In this document: one piece after another, positions 36,286 to 46,683 of the stretch
Numbering within the stretch: position 1 is the first letter of the stretch
How the letters are laid out: each line of letters begins with the position of its first letter
Assembly (NCBI GenBank): GCA_942486035.1
Contig: CALNXK010000128.1
Location: forward strand, 1,173,501 to 1,237,500
Length of the DNA: 64,000 bases
DNA from: Porites lobata
Lineage: Eukaryota; Cnidaria; Anthozoa; Scleractinia; Poritidae
Direction: 5' to 3'
Position numbers and translations under genes: made by a program
Notes under the pieces: model-generated
Databases searched by the model: none
What the model was told of the DNA's origin: nothing
What the model saw: the letters and a program-made list of their open reading frames with translations, nothing else

Positions 36286-39200
36286 ATGATGCGCTTCGGC
36301 GGTCACCAGTTTCAAGTATTCTGTGTCTCTGTCCTCCTGTTGTCAGAAATCTACAGCACTCAAGGTATGTCAGATTATTCGAAATGTACGAACATTGCAA
36401 CTAGAGAGATTTAGGAGACGATATGTGTAGAATTATACCGATTTTTATATCTGAAAGACTCTATGAAATATGGTATCATCTGATTTGATATCGAGTTAGC
36501 TGTACCTCATTTTAATCTCGATATTTATTGAATGTGTTAGCGGAATGACAACCGACTCAGGTCTCAGAAATTTCACGTTTAATCACTTGAAATAAAGATA
36601 AATATTACAATTATTCAGAGATCCTCAAGAGCTGTAAATTGACTTTTAAGGCATGAAGATCAAAACAGATAAATTCCGTATCTCTAATCACAATTCGACG
36701 CAACGTACCCCGAACATTCCTTAGTTTGCACACTAAGTTTGCAGAGGAACTGACTATTGTAAAGGCAAATATATATTTGAGATATTGTAGTCTGCTATGA
36801 TTTTTTCGCCATAAACGCAGTAAGGTCGTCAACGAATTCAGTACAAGCCGAAGCAGGTGTCTATAAACAAAACTGCTCTGCAATATTGCTGGTCAGTCCA
36901 CGAGACTTTAATAATACAAACAACTAAAGACTGTCGATTTTTTAGAGTTTTTCTCCAAACCGAGTTGTAGTTTAATTTGGACTTGGGAATTAGATCAACC
37001 ACGACTTTATTATAGTAATAATGATCTTTAAAATTTAGTTTCACCAAATTTAATTATATTCAGAATAAGGAAAGACAATCGATGTACATGCACTGAAAAG
37101 ATTTTCGTTTACTTAATTTTCATCTATCAGATATTACTATCGATCTCTTGAGACATAGGTAACAGGTTTATGAAAAAGAACAACTTCGCACTTTTAGCCT
37201 TGTTTTACAGTTTAGGAGATAAACGTTGTTACTTTGAGAAGTAATTTGCTGTCGTTAAGTTAGGTCTTGCACTCAAAAGAGACTGTCTTATAATTACCTA
37301 AATTACAATAAGACCCCTTCTGGACGTCAAATACTAATCGTTCTTTTAACTAGTTATTCAAAAGGCGAGAAGCCGATTATTGTTTGTAAATGGATTTTTT
37401 TTGTGCAAAGAGCTCACTTAATAACATCGTTTAGCCCGACCAAACTTTTAAGAGACGAACATGCATTATATAAACTAAACCTTTGGGAATTCCGTTCGCG
37501 AGATGAAAAAAGCTACTTAATCCAACAACAATCTGAAAAGGCAAAAATTGTAGTTTTTATAAAATACAGTATTAAAAATACTCCAAATCTACAAAATATA
37601 TATCACATGTGAACGATCTACTATAATAAAACGATCTCTCAAATTATTTTATTTTTTTTGGCAAATAAAAAGGACATGACTAAATTGTCTAGATTCGCGG
37701 ATGAATGCTTTTCATTGTAGCGAGAGTAGGAGCCGAGTGCTCCGGCTGGTGGAGAATAATCTACCATACGAACGCCAAATGGTAAAAATCTACTGATATT
37801 GAAAACGTTAATGTCCTTTGAGAAAATGCAATAAAGACCGATTAGAGGAAAATATCTTGTAAAATCAAATAACTTATTATGGTTTCTACACTGATTAAAA
37901 TTATTGCCGATTTTTGCTAATTACAACAGGAACGTTTATCACTTTCAGTTAGTCTAAATCATTTCAAAACGTTTTTCGGAGTGCTATCTGAAGACCCTTC
38001 TGTAAAGTGATTTTCAATTAAGATAATACTGGAATTCTGTGACTGCGCATCAGAAGGCAATGTCTTAAAATTTAGAAAACTGAGAAAATAATAATGACGT
38101 TGAAAACGAACAGAGGGCGGGCATACAGTTGCAAAAGGAATTAACATATTAGAATAGAAGAAACCTTTTGTACACACAACTGAGGCAACTCAACACGCAC
38201 GGAACACACGGCTTTTCCACAATATTTGGAAAGCGTCAAATAAGTGATAACTTCACGCTACCACCTAAGGTTTAGTAGGCGTAATTTTTATAAACAGACG
38301 GTAACCACAAAAATAATAATTTTGTATGTAAATAAGAGTACAAAGAATCGCGCGTATTTGTTGACAACTGTATGTAAACGAGCAACAAAGATGAAATATC
38401 TGAAAACCAAATGTAACAGAACAATTGATAATGAAATCAGCGCAGTCACTCATACTGAGACAATTACACTTACAGTATTAAAATCGAACTATCTTGCAAA
38501 TTAGACTCGTGGGGTTATATTTTTCACTAATGAAGGTTGCTTCCAGTTTTCCAAACCTCACGGGGACGCCAAACGGGTCCAAATTCAAAAGAAAATCAGA
38601 GGCGCTTTGCGTTCAACCGGCAAAAATTCCTGAAAAGTCGCAACGTCCTCGAATTGAAAAACTGGAAGTTGAAGTTCCGCAGGCGAACCATTCGGCTGAA
38701 AATTCAGACAATTCTGCTAATAAAGTCCAATGGAACAGAGATTTCCGGGAAGATGTTTTCGAAAAGTTTGTTATAACGAACAATTTTGTCCTCCCTATTC
38801 GGAAAAACCGACAAAAAACTGGTCCATTCACCACATGAAATTTTAGGATTCCTAAAGAGACCTAGGAGCTAAAAATAAAGCCAAATGAAGGGCAGTGCTT
38901 TTCTATAAGGTGTTGCTGATAAATAACATCTGATAATACAGCAAAACATTGTCAGTATTAATAATAAAAATATATGGCACTAGGATCGTTTTAGAGATGA
39001 TCTTACTGAAAATCGATTGTCATGCTTGCTATTAGTTTAATATACCATACTGTTCAAAGAAAACAAAGGACAACTTAAGACGCAATATGCTAAAATATGC
39101 ACAAATATGGTTGGAGCAGGACTTTGCAATCTGCTTCATCAAATAAGAATTACAATTTCATTCAATTGTGCTTGCAGATCCAATTATTCTTTATCTGTTA

Positions 39201-42200
39201 GGCGATATCAAATCATTGATTTGTATCTGTGTGGTTAGGAAATCAGTCTTGCACAGCTGGTTGGAAATTCTTAGACGGTTCTTGTTACTTCTTCTCGAAC
39301 CAGACCGCTACATGGTTGAAAGCACGCAAGCGATGCAAGGAACATGGGGCCGACCTTGTAACTGTAACTTCGGATGCCGAAAATGCATTCATTGTTTCTC
39401 ATTACTCAAGCCTTCGATGTTTGTCCGAGGGGGCCTGGTTGGGGCTTCGTCGGCATCCCAAGAATGTTACGCGATGGATTTGGTTGGATGAGTTAGAAAC
39501 TGAATTGAAGTACACAAAATGGCATAGAAAAGAACCAATGAACAATCGCATTGATAGGAATTGCACGGAAATTCACCCAACTAAAAGTATTTACTGGTAT
39601 GGGAGCCCATGTCACGTACAAGGATGTTACATATGCGTGAGAGGTGAGTAACGCTTGGAAACAGTGTCTAAACTACACTCAGGGGTACTAACTATAATGG
39701 CCAATACGGGGAGGCCCTGCCCAAAAGGGGTACCTTTTCCGGGCTTCAGGTATATGAAAGGGTAGGGAACTGTCATTTTGGTCAGTAAAACCACAGGTGT
39801 CTCAAGCTCACGTTACGAGTGGGTCATGGATATTTTCTCAAAGAGAGTCGGTGACGCGTTTAAAGCGACCGTTGAGGCTTTTCATAAGAAATAAGATACT
39901 GAGGTCTGCCAAGGCTAAATACCATTTTATTTTTACTTTTTTCTACAAAATAAATAAAGGACACTTACCTCAAGAACAGCCAAAAAAAACCCGACTAAAT
40001 AGATGAATTCACATCAAAAAACACAGGAAAACATCAAAGGTAAGTCTCCTTTTTTTTATTTTTAAGAAAAAAAGTAAAAATAAAATGACGCGACACCGAC
40101 TCTCTTGTGAGAACATATACATAACACACCCGTAACGTGAGCTTGGGACGCCTGTGGTAGAACAGGCTAGTAGATGCATTTTATGGCAGTGAAAAAGTCG
40201 AGAAAACGGCGTCTGGTTTTGTGATTTATTCATATTTAAAAGACAGTGTATTTACAGCAGTTAAAAGGGATGCAAAGTTATAAACTAGGTATGTTAAAGG
40301 GGTACAATTTGTCAGTAGAAGGTATACGAAAGGGCTATCTTTTGTGTCAAAAATGCTATATAAAAGGGTAAGAGGTCGGACCTCGGAACGAAGCCTCTCT
40401 GTAAAAAACTTTGTCGAGTACTTTCCCCTGGGGTAACTACACCGAAAATGACTGAGACAAAGATTTGAAACTAGCGGCTTCAAACAACACATGTCAGAAG
40501 TGCCTGCTTAGTACGCTAAATAGGCCTGTTGGTAAACATAGAATAATTTGGACAGGAACCACGCGAATGGTAGAGCTAAGTTTTGATAAAGAATACACTG
40601 GGAGATAATAACCACAGCTGAGAAATTGAAAAAAAAATTGATGATGATAATAATTAATAATCAGTTACACGAAAGTGAAAATGCGAAAAAAGATATGAAA
40701 ATCTGCAGAAGATCTTTCAGCTAGCGATGAACTCGACTTTCGATCTTTGGTCACGGTTTTGTTTTGACTCTAGAGGTGGGGTGTATTTTACCTAAGCCTT
40801 CCTTCTCAATTTTACAGTAAATTTATGAAATAGTTCTAACGGAAAAATTGTGGCTTAAAATAACACAAGTTTTAATCTTAGACGCAAACGAATGCAATAA
40901 CAAAGATGTTTGCCGTGGAAGACCATGCATAAACATTCCAAGAAGCTACAAGTGCTCATGTGGGACTGGTTACTTGGCAACAAAGGAAGGTCGTGAGTGT
41001 GAAGGTAGGAAATACAGTACTGAGAAACAGTTCTGAAGTGGCCAACGTCAAAATTCACAAAATTACCTCATTCCGCTTTGTAAAATGTTGAAAACTAATA
41101 AGCATTATGTAAAAGTACTGCTTAAGAGGTTCCATTTGAATGGTAACACTGTATGATTTCGTCCACAGACTCAAAAGTTAAGAGAGTCACATTACAAGAG
41201 TCTATCGTTCACTCTGGAAGAGTAGGAGTAAAAAAACCTTAATTCATATAGAAAATTGATCTCAACTTGCTTGAAAGAAAATGTCTATAAATTCCTTTTT
41301 ATTTTCTTTATTCTTACAAGAAAAGAGAATATTTAGTGAACAAAAAGCACTGAAGGAAAATCTTCGTTTTCGGAGTTTAATTTTCCGCGTTACAACATTT
41401 AGAATATTGTGACGTCATTCCGAGTCGTTTCCATGCAAACATCATGCAACGATACGGCGCGTTACTACCCTCGCGCGTGAAGAAAACATAAAACAAACCT
41501 TTCACTTTCACGGTTTAACATCCTAATCGCGCATCACAATGATGAATCACGAATCCTACATCACAGTGATGAATCCCGAATCACGAATGCAGAAACACTT
41601 CTCACGGTGACGAAACGCGAATCATTAATGTAAAATCACTCATCACGCTGATGAATCACGAATCACGGATCACGAATGCAGAATCACACATCACAATGAT
41701 GAATCACGCTATCACAATAGATGCTTCAAGGATATAGGATCATTCACCGCTATCCTTTTGAAGTATAACTTCTAACATTATTTGTCTGTCTCTACATATT
41801 TCACCTAGATATTGATGAGTGTAAGCATCAAAATGGCGGATGCCCTCACAATTGCATAAACACACCTGGAAGTTTCTTTTGTCATTGCAAGGACGGGTAT
41901 ATAACGGAAAGAAATGGCATAATTTGCAGGCAACGTGAGTATAGACCTACCCATTAACGAAGCTACAGTGCATAGGTAAATTAACATATTGTAAACACCA
42001 TAAAGCTAAAATAATTACCCAAATGCCCCTTAGCTTAAACGTACAATAGCCCATTAATGAAGCTACAGTGTACAGGTAACTAACACAACATACATGTAAA
42101 GCTTAAACATCAAACGTACTCATTAATGAAGCTACAGTGCACAGATAACCTAACATCGCACCTTCAGGCATAAACATATAGGTGTAGACGTACCCATTAA

Positions 42201-44012
42201 TGAAGTAACAGTGTACAGGTAACCCAACATCGTGCCTTCAAGTTTACACTGGAATATATTTATAGACATCCCCATTAATGAAACTACAGTGTACAAGACC
42301 CAACATCGCACCTTCAAACTTAAACATTTTGGTAAGGTATGTAAATGGCGGTTGGTGGAAAGTTACTGGCCACCACTGAGTCAGCCTCTACAAACTTTAA
42401 GTTATTAGTTACCGACGTTCAAGACCGATTCATTTTAACTAAAACGGTTTGTTTGTGGCAGTGTATTATACACATCAAAGATCTATCAGCATTAAAAGGA
42501 AACACAGATCTCAGGCTTCACTTTTTTCCATAATTCTACATTAGGAGCCAAAATTATTACAAATGTTATAGGTATTTTCAATGATATTATCGAATATAGG
42601 TAAAGTACCTGATGATTTCAATACATTTATCTTCTAAAGTATCTCGTACCTTTTATTTACCTTGCTGTAGAGTTGCTTGAATTTACAACTGCAAGTACAA
42701 GCGGAACAGAAACAAGAAAAATGACTACATTGAGCATGGAAAGTAAAAATTACACGCAAGCAACCAAAGAACAAGAAACTCCCAAGGAAAGCAAACAACA
42801 GGATGGTTTGTACAAGATAATTCCTTTCTTTTACACTGTTAAATTCTAAAATCCTGTGTGTGGAAATTGTTTGTAACTTTGTAACAGTTGGCAAGCTACA
42901 GGACAATACACCAGGGCCAGGTTGTTCAAAGCAGGGTTAAGTTAACCTAGGGTTGGCGCAAAATTTGAATTTAGACATCAAAGCTTAAAAATCAAACTCT
43001 GTTTTATTCTCTTTGTCTACAGTTTGATGATTGGATGGCCTAAAAAGAGAAGTGAAAATAATCTGGGAAAATTGTTTTGAACAAAAGAAAAAGAAACCCA
43101 GGTTAACTTTAGCCCTGGGTTAGTGCTAATCGGCCTTCGAACAACTGGGGCCAGTTTTGTTTTGCTGATGTAAAGGCTGTCACTATCACTATTTCATTCA
43201 CCACTTTAGAAATGAGAAGCAAACTGGGCCAAGTTAACTTTCACAAAGACTTTTGGGAATGTTACTTAAGGGACAGGGGAAACAAATTGGCCAATAGGCA
43301 AAGAAAGTAGTGTCCGATAGCCCGGAGCTAGTGGATTTTGCTATTGGGCTAGTGATTTTTGTTCTTAACTTGCCCGATAGGCAAGTGAAGTATTTTGAGG
43401 AATTCAACTTACAAAAGAACTGTGAAATCAATTCTGCTCATTAAAACATTTTGGGGGCTAGTTGAAATGAAGTTTGGGCTAGTAAATGCTAGCTTCAGCT
43501 TGCCCAAATGGCAAGCTGTAAAAATGACTTTCTTTGCACCCTGAATAGGTGACCAGTGTGTCCCCAATAACAATTCCATCAGTTATTGCAGGACACATTT
43601 CAGCCCCAGTCCCCTTCTCGTATCTAAAGTGGTGAATTGACCTGGGAAAGTACCTGATCTATGGTACAACAAAGTGTCCAATGGGCTTGCATTCATTCTC
43701 CTTTCAGAGCCATTTGAACTGGAGCCGAGAGTCTCGCCATTAGCAAGTTTTGGAGTCCTGTTTACCATGGCAATCCCATTGTGCTTCATTGTCTGTTTTC
43801 TCATTGTATGTTACCTCAAAGGGCCTGGAAAAGACAAGAGTGAAAAGGAGGTTGGAGTTTCTGGCCACTTAATAGAGTCTGTTTCTCCCATCTTAGACAC
43901 TGCTTTTATTGATACCAAGAACACTAATGGAAAAAACAAGGAGAAAAAAACATCTGTGAAGACTAGTAATGGCACAATCGAAGAGGATGAGCCAACAGAC
44001 TGTATGGTATAA
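36286..44012 (+). CDS. Type I membrane receptor: C-type lectin domain, two EGF domains, TM (five exons)
   Basis: Exons 36286-36364, 39239-39643, 40882-41004, 41809-41934 and 43708-44012. Every junction is phase 1 and the product is 345 aa. Residues 1-25 form a signal peptide (MM start, then VFCVSVLLL). Residues 28-161 are a C-type lectin domain with the paired N-terminal cysteines of the long form, CSCYFF/RCKEHGADLVTVTS-type motifs, WLGL and WIWLDE. The sugar-binding EPN motif is EPM, and no WND is present. Residues 162-202 and 203-244 are six-cysteine EGF domains that both start with calcium-binding D-x-(D/N)-E-C. Residues 259-281 are the TM helix; a lysine-rich 64-residue tail ends CMV. The order matches vertebrate CD93/thrombomodulin (group XIV lectins). 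It is expected at the cell surface for adhesion or recognition. The terminal exon pairing is by phase and context only. Confidence 0.85.
36365..39238 (+). other. Intron 1 of the lectin/EGF gene
   Basis: GT-AG (GTATGT...TGGTTAG), phase 1, 2,874 bp, AT-rich. It holds open frames up to about 110 codons (for example 38,494-38,838) with no recognisable domain and no strong repeats. Confidence 0.6.
39699..40480. repeat. Repeat cluster in intron 2 of the lectin/EGF gene
   Basis: GGGGAGGCCCTGCCCAAAAGG at about 39,699 and the following TTCAGGTATATGA match about 32,845-32,890. The flanks to 40,480 contain related AAAGGGGTAC and TATATAAAAGGG motifs. A TIR element (39,791-40,157) is embedded. Confidence 0.5.
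39791..40157. mobile_element. ~367-bp TIR element in the lectin/EGF intron
   Basis: CCACAGGTGTCTCAAGCTCA at 39,791 is mirrored by TGAGCTTGGGACGCCTGTGG ending 40,157. Pairing extends about 70 bp inward through the ACGTTACG and AAGAGAGTCGGTG motifs. No target duplication could be fixed and no transposase frame is present. Confidence 0.7.
41098..41185 (-). repeat. Single unit of the ~100-bp dispersed repeat
   Basis: GTAAAAGTACTGCTTAAGAGG, CATTTGAATGGTAACACTG and CCACAGACTCAAAAGTTAAG are the reverse complement of the 4740-5340 repeat unit. Confidence 0.8.
41502..41715. repeat. Short degenerate tandem repeat (ATCACGAAT / ATCACAATGATGA)
   Basis: About 210 bp of alternating AATCACGAATC and ATCACA(A/G)TGATGAATC words, roughly 10-35-bp units with drift, in intron 3 of the lectin/EGF gene just before the second EGF exon. 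Confidence 0.8.
41950..42330 (+). repeat. Tandem repeat of 67-100-bp units, five copies
   Basis: CCCATTAATGAAGCTACAGTG followed by TACAGGTAAC-TAACATCG and CACCTTCAAGCTTAAACAT recurs at about 41,951, 42,051, 42,118, 42,193 and 42,270, directly after the second EGF exon. Confidence 0.85.
42912..43154. mobile_element. 243-bp MITE in the last lectin/EGF intron
   Basis: CAGGGCCAGGTTGTTCAAAG at the left is mirrored by GAACAACTGGGGCCAG at the right. The subterminal AGGGTTAAGTTAACCTAGGG is mirrored by CAGGTTAAC...CCCTGGGTTAG. The ends resemble the small element at 8071-8166. Confidence 0.7.
43215..43540. repeat. Repeat-like stretch with GGGCTAGT(G/A) words
   Basis: GGGCTAGTGATTT, GGGGCTAGTTG, GGGCTAGTAAATGCTAG and the inverted-looking TTGCCCGATAGGCAAG and TTGCCCAAATGGCAAG alternate here. 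This looks like a diverged palindromic repeat. No gene seen. Confidence 0.4.
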
Positions 44013-44853
44013 ATAGGTTCAATCGCCCATACATAATACAGCAAGTGCAGAAAGGCTCATATTATTTAAAAGATAGATCTTTGTGCTCAAAAATGAGACA
44101 CTAAAACAGAGTTAACAGAACTATATGTAAAGCTATGTAGCCTGTGTAGCAAGCATCTGCGCTTGAGTTAATGCGCAAAGGCGAAACAAGAGCAAAAAGT
44201 AAAAGAAGGGGGAGGGGAGAGAAGGAAACAAAATCTCATATTCTGCTGGGGCTGAGCAGTTTTTCATTCATTTAAAACTAAATGGTCACATCCTGAAGTC
44301 CAGCATTCAGGTCCAAAGTCCAACAACTGTCATCCCACTGCTAGACATGGCATCCTCCAAGAAAAGGATTCTTTCATTTCCAAAAAGAGCATTTTTATTG
44401 ACTGATGAAGAAATAAGCTTTCTTGCACAGTAAAAGCATTTAACTTATTGTATGAACAGTAAAATAAAATTAACATTTTGCCTTCACTTGCCAGAAAGAC
44501 ACTCAAAAAAGAGTAGGTGCGGGAGCCTGTAAGTCAGTAAGGACCTCAAAGTCAATTTATTGCAAAACTACCAGAAAATTAAAAGACCACACTTAATTAC
44601 AAAACACCCTAGGATGAAAAACAAACCTCTAAAGAAACTAATTTGTGGAAAAAGGGAACATGTACCCCCACCTGCTGAAATCAGCTGTGGTGCGGACAGC
44701 ACATGGGCAGAGGTACTCAAATACTAACGACTGCCAAATGCCTAAAGACAAAACTAACAAAATCTGCAAATAAAATAAAAGTTAGGAGCTCGAATGAATG
44801 CTGACCTTGACTGATTCAGATTTGCAACGTACAACTAAACATATCTCAGAAAG
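44013..44853. other. 3' flank of the lectin/EGF gene
   Basis: Includes the 3' UTR of the plus-strand gene, with AATAAA-like motifs around 44,463 and 44,770, and possibly the converging 3' end of the tentative minus-strand gene. No other gene seen. Confidence 0.45.
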
Positions 44854-45868
44854 CTACCAACAATTCCTCCAAGCCGACACAGTCCTCTGGTCCATGCCAG
44901 CAACATAGCTGTTTCTTTCTGTTCCTTTATACTTCACTGTCAGAAATACCACTTTACAGCTATAACTTTATAGTAATGATACCTTGCCAGCAAGCTCTCT
45001 GAAGAGGAGAGTGGGGGAAAGGTTAACGAGAAAGCAACTTTTCCCTTCTCCACCCTAGCCTCCCCTGCAGGTGTTTTTGGTTCGTCATGCAAGCAGGAAT
45101 GCATGACAAACCCCTAAGAACATCTGCTTAGGAAACTACCCCCACCCAAAAGAGCTTGATCACAGGCTCAGTTAGTTCAGGGGGGAATCCAGGATTTGTC
45201 ACCTCCATCATAAATCCTCCTCTTTAAGGAGCAGATCCAGGACTTTTCTTAGGAGGGGGTGCACCACAAAGAAATGGCATAACTAACTGGTGATGTAAAT
45301 TTTGATGCAGAATACCAGTTGTGTTAGAAAGCTGCAGGTCATCTCATGGGGGGTGGGGGGCGGATGTGCACCCCCTGCACCCTCCCTCTAGATCCATCCC
45401 TGTAGTTATGAGGAGAGTACCTAAATCATAGCTTCAGCTTGCTCTTCTCAATTAGCATTACACCCAGTCAGTAAATGAATGTGGGGGTTTGAGTTTTCAC
45501 TTGATTTTGAACCTTCCAAAATCTACAATCTACGTTGTATATGTCATGGCCATGCCCAGGTGTTAACAGAAAACAATTCTACAAAATGGTCCAAAAAGAA
45601 AATAAAGGTTACGTCTAACATACCTTGATTGCCTATCGTCCTTTTCTCTGATGGAAAATTTCACGGTTTTCTGGATACAAGAAACTGAAAAGATCACCGA
45701 TCTGGCGCTTTAGAAACGAAAATAAACTCTGTCTTTACAAATGAGGAATTCCCTCACATCCCAGGAGAAAATAAAAGTGAAACTTAAGTCACAAAGGTCG
45801 AAATTTTGACATCCTCTACCAAAAGATCGCGTTTTGCAAAAGGACCGCCGTCGCACCTCGTCCGCCAT
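44854..45868 (-). CDS. Tentative three-exon small protein, 71 aa
   Basis: A minus-strand model: exon 1 45868-45820 (MADEVRRRSF...), exon 2 45684-45624 (containing TVKFSIREKDDRQS) and exon 3 44959-44854 (CKVVFLTVKYKGTERNSYVAG...RNCW, stop TAG). Phases agree at both junctions (G|TT and AG|C). Donors are GTAGAG and GTATGT; acceptors are TTTTCAG (good) and GTTATAG (weak). The start sits in ATGGCGGA, about 50 bp downstream of the ETS palindrome ACTTCCGGAAGT, typical of a housekeeping first exon. I recognise no family. With exons this short, an open spliced frame can arise by chance; a noncoding transcript or a longer gene is possible. Its 3' end would converge on the lectin/EGF gene. Confidence 0.3.
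45170..45410. repeat. Repeat fragment with GGATC-A/G-GG and G-rich blocks
   Basis: GGAGCAGATCCAGGACTTTTC...GGGGGTGCACCAC, then GGGGGGTGGGGGGCGG...GTGCACCCCCTGCACC and CTAGATCCATCCCTG, are partly inverted. It would be a decayed TIR element within an intron of the tentative gene. Confidence 0.4.
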
Positions 45869-45912
45869 TTTTTAAAATAAGCTGCCTGCGCTGGAATGGG
45901 CACCAAGGTGTA

Positions 45913-45930
45913 TTCCAAGACTTCCGGAAG
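45913..45930. promoter_or_regulatory. Palindromic ETS site
   Basis: ACTTCCGGAAGT, a perfect palindrome of the ETS/GABP core, lies about 50 bp upstream of the minus-strand ATGGCGGA start at 45,868. It supports a core promoter for the tentative minus-strand gene. Confidence 0.4.
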
Positions 45931-45959
45931 TGGATCCAACTGATCAACTGATCTAACTG

Positions 45960-46683
45960 TTTTTAGGCAAGAAGATTGAAAGCGAAAATAATGTTTAGGA
46001 AAATAAACTTTAATCTTTCTGATAATGTGTTTTTCTTCGAATGTCTAGTCCCCAATCCCCCACCCCTGTTTTCCTTCCTCCCAATCCTCTTATTTCGACG
46101 CCTGATAGGCGAACCAGGGTCCGTGACGAACCCCCCCTTTTCTGCGTGGGAGGCAAATGCATTCTAAAGCATTCTAAGTCCCCCCCTGGAGTTTTGTCCC
46201 TCAGCTCTAAATGGTTTTTACGGTTTCCTTGCCGTCTTCATTTTTTTCGCGGCTCAATTTCTTTCATTTCTTTCGCGTCTGTTTTCTTGGATGAACCTGT
46301 TGGCGGACCATAGAGTTTTTGTCAGACTACGACGCCGTGACAACGAACAAGAGGAAAGCAACTACCTGAGTTTCCGGTCATAACAAAAGAGTCTTTGTTT
46401 TGTAAACTTGTAGTTTGATACTTGAATAAAGGTATTGAGGCCTTGAAGCTGTCTCTCAATTATGACAGTAAAGTATGTTACATCGAAATGAGCAGTTATT
46501 CTCCGGTTATTCAGGCCATTTGAAAGAATTTTCGTGCACAAGGAAACTTATATGAAGGTTTCGGGGTCGCTGTTGGAGGAGAAGTTCTGTTACAATCAAA
46601 CAATCCTAGAAATTATTAAGACATCCGTCGATTTACATGATAACTCTGGAGATAAACCTTGAATGTGACTCCACGGAAAACAA
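45960..46683. other. Upstream region of the ZP-domain gene
   Basis: C-rich short stretches (about 46,040-46,200) and no recognisable gene. The 5' UTR of the ZP gene should lie in its last few hundred bases. Confidence 0.4.

Noticed and set aside
38494..38838. 114-codon plus-strand frame in intron 1 of the lectin/EGF gene
   Set aside because: No acceptor or donor in a compatible phase and no recognisable domain. Inserting it would not improve the protein model.
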